Shown here: positions 6,418 through 12,190 of the stretch, in pieces
Position numbering within the stretch: the first letter of the stretch is position 1
Layout: the number at the start of each line of letters is the position of its first letter
NCBI GenBank assembly: GCA_031384695.1
Contig: JANNAV010000063.1
Coordinates: 1-12,190, forward strand
Direction: 5' to 3'
Length of the DNA: 12,190 nt
Source of the DNA: JANNAV01 sp031384695
GTDB lineage: Bacteria > Pseudomonadota > Alphaproteobacteria > Rhodobacterales > Rhodobacteraceae
Notes under the pieces: generated by a model
The model's input: the letters and a program-made list of their open reading frames with translations, nothing else
The model's database searches: none
What the model was told of the DNA's origin: nothing
Made by a program: the position numbers and the translations under genes

Positions 6418-6446
6418 GAGATACGCGTTTTGCCGGTGGTTTTCAA
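6418..6446 (-). promoter_or_regulatory. Candidate secE promoter
   Basis: The -35 is TTGAAA (6441-6446), with a 17-bp spacer and -10 TATCTC (6418-6423). The transcript would start ~25 nt before the secE start codon. The rest of the 214-bp gap between secE and the divergent gene (6387-6600) shows no other clear element, and I found no convincing promoter for the plus-strand gene. Confidence 0.55.
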
Positions 6447-6600
6447 GCGCCATAGGGCATGCAGCCCGCTATGCACAACCCATGCATACGACCCGCATCC
6501 GCAGAGTTGCCGGATTTCGCGCAAAATGCTGCCATTGTTGCGCGGTATGAAACGGCAAATCCGGGGTGGCTCCGGGGCGGTTCACGTAACGCGGGGTGCA

Positions 6601-7137
6601 ATGTCGGCAGACGTCATCAGAGCAGAGTTCGACGCCCGCCTGCAGCGGATCACTGCCGGCACCGGCCATACCAAGAGCGCCATCTTTGTCGGGCAGGACG
6701 AGGTTTATCGTTACGTCCCGCGCGTGCAGCCACGCCGGAAACCGGCGCAGGGGGTGTTTCGCAGCATCGCATATTCGCTGTCGGTTCTGCTGGCGTTCGG
6801 GCTGGGGCTGAGCGGCGGGTTGCTTGGCCTTTTCGCGCGGTTTCACCTTGCGGCCGGTCTGGGGCAGGATCTGACGCCTGCGTATCAGTTGCTGGTGAAC
6901 ACGCTGACCGGGTTCGTGATCGCCTGTTGCCTGACGACGCTGCTGCGGCTGCGGGGATCGGAGCAACTGACGGTCAAGCTGACCGGCGTGGTGGTGGCGC
7001 TTTGCAACTATCATAATCTGGTGCATCAGTACCCCGAAGAGTTCGCCCGCGCCTTTTCGCAAGTCTGGGTGCAATCGGTGATCAGCCTCAACCCGGCGCA
7101 GTCGATCATGATCCTGGGGGCTGCGGTGCCGCTTTAG
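6601..7137 (+). CDS. Membrane protein of unknown function (178 aa)
   Basis: I do not recognise this protein. It has a soluble N-terminal stretch (~1-54) starting MSADVIRAEFDARLQRITAG and ending in a basic patch, RVQPRRKPAQ. A hydrophobic segment follows at ~56-78 (AYSLSVLLAFGLGLSGGLLG), a second at ~97-117 (LVNTLTGFVIACCLTTLL), and a weaker third at ~126-142 (LTGVVVALCNYHNLVH). The tail includes PEEFARAFSQVWVQSVISLN. By the positive-inside rule the N-terminus is probably cytoplasmic. I chose the ATG at 6601 because GGGG stands five bases before it; an in-frame ATG at 6547 would add 18 residues with a poor ribosome-binding site. Codon use and base composition match its neighbours, so it looks like a real, resident gene. 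It diverges from secE and converges on glpR, and nothing ties it to either. Confidence 0.8.
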   Translation: MSADVIRAEFDARLQRITAGTGHTKSAIFVGQDEVYRYVPRVQPRRKPAQGVFRSIAYSLSVLLAFGLGLSGGLLGLFARFHLAAGLGQDLTPAYQLLVNTLTGFVIACCLTTLLRLRGSEQLTVKLTGVVVALCNYHNLVHQYPEEFARAFSQVWVQSVISLNPAQSIMILGAAVPL

Positions 7138-7183
7138 GAGGGCAAGCCGTTTTCAGAACCCATCCCGCCACCGCAAAACCCAG

Positions 7184-7207
7184 CCGGCGGTTCAAGCCAG
7201 CCGCCGG
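7184..7207. terminator. Inverted repeat between convergent genes
   Basis: CCGGCGG and CCGCCGG are perfect 7-bp arms around a 10-nt loop; outer A-T and G-T pairs can extend the stem to 9 bp. It lies between the stop codon of the membrane protein gene (7135-7137) and that of glpR (7209-7211), one base from the latter. On the minus strand the stem is followed by CTGGGTTTT; on the plus strand no T-run follows. It is probably a terminator for glpR, perhaps working weakly in both directions. Confidence 0.5.
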
Positions 7208-7208
7208 T

Positions 7209-7967
7209 TCACGCCAGCCGCACATCGGTTTCCCACTCGCGGCAACGGCGCATCAGATCATCGGGAAAGGGCTGATCGGTGAACACCACGTCGATCTCGG
7301 ACAGGGACGCCAGCCGCACTGGTGCCGAGCGGCCGAGTTTTGAGGCATCCGTCACCAGAAATACCTTGCGCGACTGGCGGATGATGGCGCGCGACACCCG
7401 CACCTCGGGCAGATCGAAATCCAAGAGGTCGCCGTCGGCATCCAGCGCCGATGCGCCGATCACCGCGTGATCCACCTTGAACTGGCCCATGAACTCGGTG
7501 GTCAACTCGCCCACCAACCCGCCATCCGACCGCCGCAGCGCGCCGCCTGTCACCATGATTTCGCAGGATTCGTTGGCGAGCAGGATATTGGCGACGTTGA
7601 TGTTGTTGGTCACCACCGTGATGTTGGTGTGTTTCAGCAATTCGCGCGCCACGGCCTCGGTGGTGGTGCCAAGGTTGAGGATCAGCGACGAGTTGTTGGG
7701 GATCGCCCTGGCGCAGGCCCGCCCGATTGCCGCCTTGGCCGCATCGTTCATCCGCCGCCGCTCTTCATAGCCATAATTGGTGACGCCGGTGCGCAGGACG
7801 GCGCCGCCATGCACCCGGTCCAACAGGCCCGCGTCGGCAAGTTCGGTCAGATCGCGGCGAATCGTTTGCAGCGTGACCTGAAACCGTTCGGCCAGCAATT
7901 CCACCGCCACCCGCCCGTCAACCCGTGCAATTTCAAGGATTTCGAATTGCCGAAAGCTGAGCGCCAT
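7209..7967 (-). CDS. glpR: DeoR-family transcriptional repressor of the glycerol genes
   Basis: This is a DeoR/GlpR-type repressor of 252 residues, the usual family length. The N-terminal winged helix-turn-helix covers ~4-58: RQFEILEIARVDGRVAVELL, then the recognition-helix region FQVTLQTIRRDLTELADAGL and wing RVHGGAV. The C-terminal sensor domain (~75-232) has the phosphate-binding motif LNLGTTTEA, then VVTNNINVANIL, VTGGALRRSDGGLVGE and VFLVTDASKLGR. DeoR proteins of this type bind phosphorylated sugars; glycerol-3-phosphate is the likely effector given divergent glpD. I chose the ATG at 7965-7967, which has GGAGGAG nine bases upstream and gives the family N-terminus; 35 further in-frame codons upstream are not needed. 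It probably represses itself, since a dyad lies between the -35 and -10 of its promoter, as well as the divergent glpD operon. Confidence 0.92.
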   Translation of the reverse strand: MALSFRQFEILEIARVDGRVAVELLAERFQVTLQTIRRDLTELADAGLLDRVHGGAVLRTGVTNYGYEERRRMNDAAKAAIGRACARAIPNNSSLILNLGTTTEAVARELLKHTNITVVTNNINVANILLANESCEIMVTGGALRRSDGGLVGELTTEFMGQFKVDHAVIGASALDADGDLLDFDLPEVRVSRAIIRQSRKVFLVTDASKLGRSAPVRLASLSEIDVVFTDQPFPDDLMRRCREWETDVRLA

Positions 7968-8010
7968 GTTTGCCGTCTCCTCCCGCCGAACGGCCCGGAA
8001 CCGCCCCTCT

Positions 8011-8039
8011 TTTACAATCGTTACAACGAAAACCGGCAA
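8011..8039 (-). promoter_or_regulatory. Candidate glpR promoter with internal dyad
   Basis: The -35 is TTGCCG (8034-8039), the spacer is 17 bp and the -10 is TGTAAA (8011-8016). The spacer contains the dyad TCGTT-GT-AACGA (8018-8029), whose TCG/CGA cores resemble GlpR operator half-sites. The cores are six bases apart, rather than the four expected from the E. coli operator. Repressor bound here would block polymerase, giving autorepression; this is an inference. Confidence 0.5.
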
Positions 8040-8172
8040 AGGTCTTGCGGTGATTTTGCCGCATTGTGCCACGAGAACGGCGGTTTGGTGGCGCTGCGGC
8101 GTGGGCGCGTTCGTTTTCGCATCGGTTCCTCGCGCGGTTTCGCCAGAAGTTTGCCGCAGCCCGAAGCCCCAA

Positions 8173-8211
8173 AATATGCGTTTTCACAAAAATCGCACAA
8201 AAACGAACATT
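8173..8211 (+). promoter_or_regulatory. Tandem GlpR-like operators upstream of glpD
   Basis: The half-site AATGTTCGTT (minus strand, 8202-8211) matches all ten positions of the E. coli GlpR half-site consensus as I recall it (WATKYTCGWW). Its partner half (8192-8201) matches about six of ten. A second 20-bp block at 8173-8192 matches about 8 plus 7 of ten. The pair ends five bases before the -35 of glpD. Tandem operators are usual for GlpR in E. coli. Confidence 0.5.
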
Positions 8212-8215
8212 GTGA

Positions 8216-8244
8216 TTGACAGGAGGCGGCCAAGCGGCTTTTCT
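8216..8244 (+). promoter_or_regulatory. Candidate glpD operon promoter
   Basis: A perfect consensus -35, TTGACA (8216-8221), is followed at 17 bp by a poor -10, TTTTCT (8239-8244). The -10 position falls in the loop of a perfect inverted repeat (8231-8252). The weak -10 would fit a promoter needing an activator, or the true start may lie elsewhere. Confidence 0.4.
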
Positions 8245-8252
8245 GCCGCTTG
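8231..8252 (+). repeat. Perfect 8-bp inverted repeat before glpD
   Basis: CAAGCGGC and GCCGCTTG flank the 6-nt loop TTTTCT, ending 25 nt before the glpD start codon. It could be an operator across the -10 region or a stable hairpin in the leader just upstream of the ribosome-binding site. It does not resemble the GlpR half-site. Confidence 0.5.
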
Positions 8253-8277
8253 CGTTGAATTCGGGGAGGGGGACAGC

Positions 8278-9882
8278 GTGCTTCAAAGACCCGCAGCGTC
8301 AACCCCGGTTGACCTGTTCATTATCGGTGGCGGCATCAACGGCTGCGGCATTGCCCGCGACGCCGCGGGCCGAGGTCTGAGTGTGGCGCTGGCCGAGATG
8401 GGCGATCTGGCGCAGGCCACTTCCAGCGCCTCGACCAAGCTGTTTCACGGCGGCTTGCGCTATCTTGAGTATTTCGAGTTCGGGCTGGTCAGCAAGGCGC
8501 TGACCGAGCGCGAGACCTTGCTGGTGGCGATGCCGCATATCGCGTGGCCGATGCGGTTCGTGTTGCCCTATCACCGCGACATGCGGTTTGAGGGCGATAC
8601 GCCGACCTCGAAACTGTTGTCGCTGGTGATGCCGTGGATGCGGGGACGCCGCCCGGCGTGGCTGATCCGGCTGGGGCTGTTTCTTTATGACAATCTGGGG
8701 GGGCGGAAGATTTTGCCCGGCACCCGCACGGTAGACCTCACCACCGATCCGGCGGGGCGGGCGCTGAACCCGAAGTTCACCCGGGCCTATGAGTATTCCG
8801 ATGCCTGGGTCGAGGACAGCCGCCTTGTGGTGCTGAACGCCCGCGACGCCGAGGCGCATGGCGCGCGGATCATGGTGGGCACCCGCGTGCTGTCGGCCAG
8901 CCGTGCGGATGGCCTGTGGCAGATCGCCCTTGACGGACCGGACGGACTTGCCACCGTCAGCGCGCGGGCATTGGTCAACGCAGGCGGGCCCTGGGTAGAG
9001 GATATCATCCGCAACGTGGCGCGGATCAATTCGGCAGAAGGTGTGCGGCTGGTGCGCGGCAGCCATATCGTGACGCGCAAGCTTTACGATCACGACAAAT
9101 GCTATTTCTTTCAGGGCACCGATGGGCGGATCATCTTCGCCATTCCCTATGAGCAGGATTTCACCCTGATCGGCACCACCGACCATGATCATCAGGGCTC
9201 GCCGAAAGATGCGGTTTGTACCGAGGGCGAGCGCGATTACCTCTGCGCCTTTGCCAGCCAGTATTTCGCCAAACCCGTCACCGCCGCCGATGTGGTCTGG
9301 ACCTATTCCGGGGTGCGGCCCTTGTACAATGACGGGGCGAAATCGGCGACGGCCGCGACGCGCGATTATGTGCTGTCGCTGGATACGGCGGGTGCGCCGC
9401 TTTTGAACGTGTTCGGCGGCAAGATCACCACTTACCGCAAGCTTGCCGAAGAGGCGCTGGCGAAACTGGCACCGTTCTTTCCCAAGGCCAGCGGCAACTG
9501 GACCGCCCGCGCGCCGCTTCCCGGCGGCAATTTTCCGCATGACGGGGTGGCGGCGCTGCGCGGCAAACTGCGGGCCGATCATCCCTATCTGACCGAGGCG
9601 CACGCCGCCCGCCTGATCCGCGCTTATGGCACAGAAAGCTGGGCCGTGCTGGGCGGGGCCAAATCGCTGGCCGATCTGGGGCGCGATTTTGGCGCCACGC
9701 TGACCGGGGCCGAGTTGAACTGGCTGATGACGCGCGAATATGCCCGATGCGCCGCCGATGTTGTCTGGCGGCGCGGCAAGTTTGGCCTGCGCCTGACACC
9801 AGACCAGATCGCGGTGATTGATGCCGCGATGGCCACCGAGATATCCCCCGCGGTGCTTTCCACCGCACCTGCAGCCGAATAG
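8278..9882 (+). CDS. glpD: Glycerol-3-phosphate dehydrogenase (FAD-dependent, aerobic)
   Basis: GlpD oxidises sn-glycerol-3-phosphate to dihydroxyacetone phosphate at the inner membrane and passes electrons to quinone. The 534-residue protein is a little longer than E. coli GlpD (501). The FAD-binding fold is at ~13-40 (DLFIIGGGINGCGIARDAAG), followed by ATSSASTKLFHGGLRYLE (~48-64), a family hallmark. Later motifs include ALVNAGGPWVEDI, FFQGTDGRIIFAIPYEQDFT, LIGTTDHDHQGSP, YSGVRPLYND and FGGKITTYRKLAEEAL. The C-terminal cap reads EYARCAADVVWRRGKFGL. I chose GTG at 8278 because GGGGG stands five bases upstream and the protein then begins close to the fold; other in-frame starts upstream add unrelated residues. 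It opens the operon: glpS begins 10 nt after its stop. Control is probably by GlpR. Confidence 0.97.
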   Translation: MLQRPAASTPVDLFIIGGGINGCGIARDAAGRGLSVALAEMGDLAQATSSASTKLFHGGLRYLEYFEFGLVSKALTERETLLVAMPHIAWPMRFVLPYHRDMRFEGDTPTSKLLSLVMPWMRGRRPAWLIRLGLFLYDNLGGRKILPGTRTVDLTTDPAGRALNPKFTRAYEYSDAWVEDSRLVVLNARDAEAHGARIMVGTRVLSASRADGLWQIALDGPDGLATVSARALVNAGGPWVEDIIRNVARINSAEGVRLVRGSHIVTRKLYDHDKCYFFQGTDGRIIFAIPYEQDFTLIGTTDHDHQGSPKDAVCTEGERDYLCAFASQYFAKPVTAADVVWTYSGVRPLYNDGAKSATAATRDYVLSLDTAGAPLLNVFGGKITTYRKLAEEALAKLAPFFPKASGNWTARAPLPGGNFPHDGVAALRGKLRADHPYLTEAHAARLIRAYGTESWAVLGGAKSLADLGRDFGATLTGAELNWLMTREYARCAADVVWRRGKFGLRLTPDQIAVIDAAMATEISPAVLSTAPAAE

Positions 9883-9892
9883 GACCAAGGCA

Positions 9893-10981
9893 ATGGCGCT
9901 TGAATTCAAGGCAGTCTCGCGGCAGGTGGAAGGGCGGACGCATATCCATCCGACCACGCTGACGCTGGAAAAAGGCACGATGAACGTGCTGCTTGGCCCG
10001 ACGCTGTCGGGGAAAACCAGCCTGATGCGGCTGATGGCGGGGCTTGATGTGCCAAGTGCGGGGCATATCCGCTGGAACGGCAGCGATGTCACCGGCATGC
10101 GGGTGCAGGACCGCCGCGTGGCGATGGTGTATCAGCAGTTCATCAATTACCCGGCGATGAGCGTCTATGACAATATCGCCTCGCCGATGCGGCTGATGGG
10201 GATTTCCGCCGCCGAAGTGGACCGCGCGGTACGATCCACCGCCGAGATGCTGAAACTGACGCCGATGTTGCAGAGGAAACCGCTTGAGTTGTCAGGCGGC
10301 CAACAGCAACGCTGTGCTTTGGCGCGGGCGCTGGTCAAGGGCGCGGGGCTGGTGCTGCTGGACGAGCCGCTGGCCAATCTGGATTACAAGCTGCGCGAGG
10401 AGTTGCGCGCCGAGATCCCCAGGATATTCGAGGCTTCGGGGGCGATCTTTGTTTATGCCACCACCGAGCCGGAAGAGGCGCTGCTGCTGGGCGGCAATAC
10501 CGCGACGCTGAGCGAAGGCCGTGTGACGCAGTTTGGCTCGACGCCCGAGGTGTACCGGATGCCGACTGACGCCACCACCGCGCGGGTGTTTTCCGATCCG
10601 CCGATGAATTTCATGCCCGTAACCAAAGACGGCAGCCGCATCAACTTTGGCGCTGGCACCACCGCCCCAGCGGCGGGCAGCTTTGCCACCCTGCCCGATG
10701 GCCCCTACCTCGCGGGCTTTCGCGCCAACCATCTGGAATTGCACAAGCATTCCGATGCCGCGCTTGAATTGCCGTGCAATCTATCGGTAACCGAAATCAC
10801 CGGCTCGGAAACCTTCCTGCACCTCTTCCACGGCCCCGACCGCTGGGTTGGCCTTGTGCACGGGGTTCACACCCTTGCGCCCGGTGCCAATGTTTCGGTC
10901 TGGCTTGACCCCGCGCATGTCTATCTTTTCAACCAAACCGGGGCACTGGCCGCCCCTGCCGCCTATGCAAAGGCCGCCTGA
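9893..10981 (+). CDS. glpS: Glycerol ABC transporter ATP-binding protein GlpS
   Basis: This is one of two ATPases of a GlpSTPQV-type glycerol importer, of the carbohydrate-uptake (MalK/UgpC-like) class, with 362 residues. Walker A is GPTLSGKT (35-42), the Q-loop Gln is at ~81 (VYQQF), the signature LSGGQ is at 133-137, and Walker B LVLLDE (153-158) includes the catalytic Glu. The switch histidine is missing: where GlpT has YVTHDQTEA, this protein has YATTEPEEA, with Thr at ~191. The Walker A also lacks the usual SGCGKS/T form. The C-terminal ~120 residues form the OB-type regulatory domain. I chose the ATG at 9893, ten bases after the glpD stop, because it gives the normal ABC N-terminus. The stop codon abuts the glpT start (TGAATG), which indicates coupled translation. 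Confidence 0.93.
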   Translation: MALEFKAVSRQVEGRTHIHPTTLTLEKGTMNVLLGPTLSGKTSLMRLMAGLDVPSAGHIRWNGSDVTGMRVQDRRVAMVYQQFINYPAMSVYDNIASPMRLMGISAAEVDRAVRSTAEMLKLTPMLQRKPLELSGGQQQRCALARALVKGAGLVLLDEPLANLDYKLREELRAEIPRIFEASGAIFVYATTEPEEALLLGGNTATLSEGRVTQFGSTPEVYRMPTDATTARVFSDPPMNFMPVTKDGSRINFGAGTTAPAAGSFATLPDGPYLAGFRANHLELHKHSDAALELPCNLSVTEITGSETFLHLFHGPDRWVGLVHGVHTLAPGANVSVWLDPAHVYLFNQTGALAAPAAYAKAA

Positions 10982-12058
10982 ATGTCTGAAATCACCCTCT
11001 CAAAACTTGCCCACAGCTATCTGTCCTACCCCAAATCCGACGCCGATTTCGCGTTGAAGGAAATGGATCACGTCTGGCAGGATGGCGGCGCCTACGCGCT
11101 GCTCGGCTCCTCCGGTTGCGGCAAGACAACCCTTCTCAACATCATCTCGGGCCTTGTGCGCCCCAGCCATGGCCGGGTTCTGTTCGGTGTCAAGGATGTC
11201 ACCGACGCCCCCACCGCCGAGCGCAACATCGCGCAGGTGTTCCAGTTCCCGGTGGTTTACGACACCATGACCCTGCGCGACAATCTGGCCTTTCCTTTGC
11301 GCAACCGGGGGATGGACGCCGCCTATATCGCGGCAAGGGTGCAGCACATCGCCCGGATGATCGGTATGGAAGACCGGCTGGATCACAAGGCGCGCGGGTT
11401 GACCGCCGATGCCAAACAGAAAATCTCGCTGGGCCGTGGCATGGTGCGCGAGGATGTGAACGCCATCCTGTTCGACGAGCCGCTGACGGTGATCGACCCG
11501 CATATGAAATGGGAGTTGCGCACTCAGTTGAAATCGCTGCACCGCGAGTTTGGCCATACCATGATCTATGTAACGCATGACCAGACCGAGGCGCTGACAT
11601 TTGCCGATAAGGTGGTGGTGATGTCGGAGGGCCGGGTTGTGCAGCTTGGCACGCCGCAGGAATTGTTCGAGACCCCCGCGCATACCTTTGTGGGGTACTT
11701 CATCGGCTCGCCGGGGATGAACCTGCTGGAGGCGCAGGTAGCGGGGGCTATGGCGCAGGTGCAGGGCGTTGAAGTGCCGCTGGGGGCCATCTATGGCACC
11801 CCCAAAGGCCGCATCCAGATCGGCATCCGGCCCGAGTTTGCCAGCCTTGCCACAACCGGCGGCCTGCCTTTTGCGCTGCACCGGGTTGAAGACGTAGGCC
11901 GCCACCGCATTCTGCGCGGCGAGGTTGCGGGGGCCGCCTTCAACATCATTGCCGCCGAAGGCACCGAAATCACGGCCGACCAGACCCGCGTGGTCTTTGA
12001 TGCCAGCAAGATCAACGTCTATGCCGACGACTGGCGCATCGCGGGAGGAGCCGTCTGA
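10982..12058 (+). CDS. glpT: Glycerol ABC transporter ATP-binding protein GlpT
   Basis: This is the second ATPase of the glycerol importer, 358 residues. The name is shared with, but the protein unrelated to, the glycerol-3-phosphate antiporter GlpT of E. coli. Walker A is canonical, GSSGCGKT (42-49). The Q-loop Gln is at ~88 (VFQFP). Walker B is ILFDE (162-166). The switch histidine is present at ~199 (YVTHDQTEA). The ABC signature is degenerate: the expected LSGGQQQR reads LTADAKQK (140-147), with no glycine pair, and the D-loop reads LTVID instead of LANLD. The C-terminal regulatory domain includes VGYFIGSPGMNLLEAQV and IQIGIRPEF. It starts directly after the glpS stop codon and its own stop overlaps the glpP start by one base. 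It probably pairs with GlpS to form one working ATP site. Confidence 0.93.
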   Translation: MSEITLSKLAHSYLSYPKSDADFALKEMDHVWQDGGAYALLGSSGCGKTTLLNIISGLVRPSHGRVLFGVKDVTDAPTAERNIAQVFQFPVVYDTMTLRDNLAFPLRNRGMDAAYIAARVQHIARMIGMEDRLDHKARGLTADAKQKISLGRGMVREDVNAILFDEPLTVIDPHMKWELRTQLKSLHREFGHTMIYVTHDQTEALTFADKVVVMSEGRVVQLGTPQELFETPAHTFVGYFIGSPGMNLLEAQVAGAMAQVQGVEVPLGAIYGTPKGRIQIGIRPEFASLATTGGLPFALHRVEDVGRHRILRGEVAGAAFNIIAAEGTEITADQTRVVFDASKINVYADDWRIAGGAV

Positions 12059-12190
12059 TGGACAAGACCCAGAATAACAAGGCGTGGTTTCTGGTGCTGC
12101 CGGTGCTGGTGCTGGTGGCGTTTTCTGCCGTTATCCCCTTGATGACAGTGGTGAATTACTCGGTACAAGACACCTTCGGCAACAACCAGT
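12058..12190 (+). CDS. glpP: ABC transporter permease, N-terminus only (probably GlpP)
   Basis: Only 44 codons are in the window. The protein begins MDKTQNNKAWFLVLPVLVLV and enters a membrane segment at ~9-31, then reads TVVNYSVQDTFGNNQ. That is the typical first span and following loop of MalF/UgpA-like sugar permeases. A GGAGGAG lies nine bases before the ATG, inside the end of glpT, and the ATG overlaps the glpT stop by one base. From the operon it should be one of the two permeases of the glycerol importer. The second permease and the binding protein are expected to the right, outside the window. Confidence 0.82.
   Translation, partial: MDKTQNNKAWFLVLPVLVLVAFSAVIPLMTVVNYSVQDTFGNNQ

Noticed and set aside
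6387..6600. tRNA-Trp expected upstream of secE
   Set aside because: No cloverleaf, T-loop motif or CCA-adjacent acceptor stem is visible on either strand of this gap.
8106..8120. GTTCGTTTTCGC as a third GlpR operator in the glpR-glpD region
   Set aside because: It shares GTTCGTTTT with the site before glpD, but only about 7 of 10 consensus positions match in one half and the other half does not match.
8299..10098. 599-codon open frame on the minus strand, antisense to glpD and the start of glpS
   Set aside because: Long antisense frames arise from strong third-position GC bias. The plus strand encodes clear GlpD and GlpS, and the antisense product is low in recognisable motifs.
1..12190. 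CRISPR arrays, insertion sequences, phage genes or att sites
   Set aside because: No regularly spaced repeats, transposase or integrase frames, or long terminal repeats are seen; the genes are housekeeping and metabolic.

Overview
The window looks like a chromosomal segment of an alphaproteobacterium, most likely a Rhodobacteraceae/Roseobacter-type organism. This rests on the high G+C content, the character of the L10, L11, NusG and RpoB sequences, the very short single-span SecE, and a GlpSTPQV-type glycerol ABC transporter beside glpD. No sequence search was possible, so the family placement is an inference from protein sequence and gene order. Nothing seen indicates a plasmid, phage or insertion sequence.

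Left half, all on the minus strand and read right to left: secE, nusG, rplK, rplA, rplJ, rplL and the first ~865 codons of rpoB, which runs off position 1. This is the classic transcription/translation cluster. It appears split into several units. secE and nusG each have a candidate promoter of the same build (TTGAAA, 17 bp, TATCYN). A strong intrinsic terminator closes rplK-rplA. rplJ-rplL-rpoB then restarts from its own promoter region, through a ~180-nt leader that looks like an L10 autoregulatory leader. Two hairpins between rplL and rpoB sit where an attenuator or processing site is expected.

Middle: a small plus-strand gene for an unrecognised membrane protein of 178 residues diverges from secE and converges on a DeoR-family repressor gene (glpR). 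An inverted repeat lies between the two stop codons.

Right half: glpR (minus) diverges from a plus-strand operon glpD, glpS, glpT and glpP (cut off by the right edge). GlpS and GlpT are the two ATPases of a glycerol importer. Glycerol would be imported, presumably phosphorylated by a kinase encoded elsewhere, and oxidised by GlpD to dihydroxyacetone phosphate. GlpR probably responds to a phosphorylated intermediate. The 310-bp divergent region carries GlpR-like operator sequences in both promoters. The genes are very tightly packed: 10 nt between glpD and glpS, 0 nt between glpS and glpT, and a 1-nt overlap of glpT with glpP.

The window is mostly well-known biology. The points most worth a second look are the complementary loss of catalytic motifs in GlpS and GlpT, the structured leaders in the ribosomal cluster, a dispersed-repeat-like palindrome between nusG and rplK, a perfect 8-bp inverted repeat in the glpD promoter/leader, and the unknown membrane protein.
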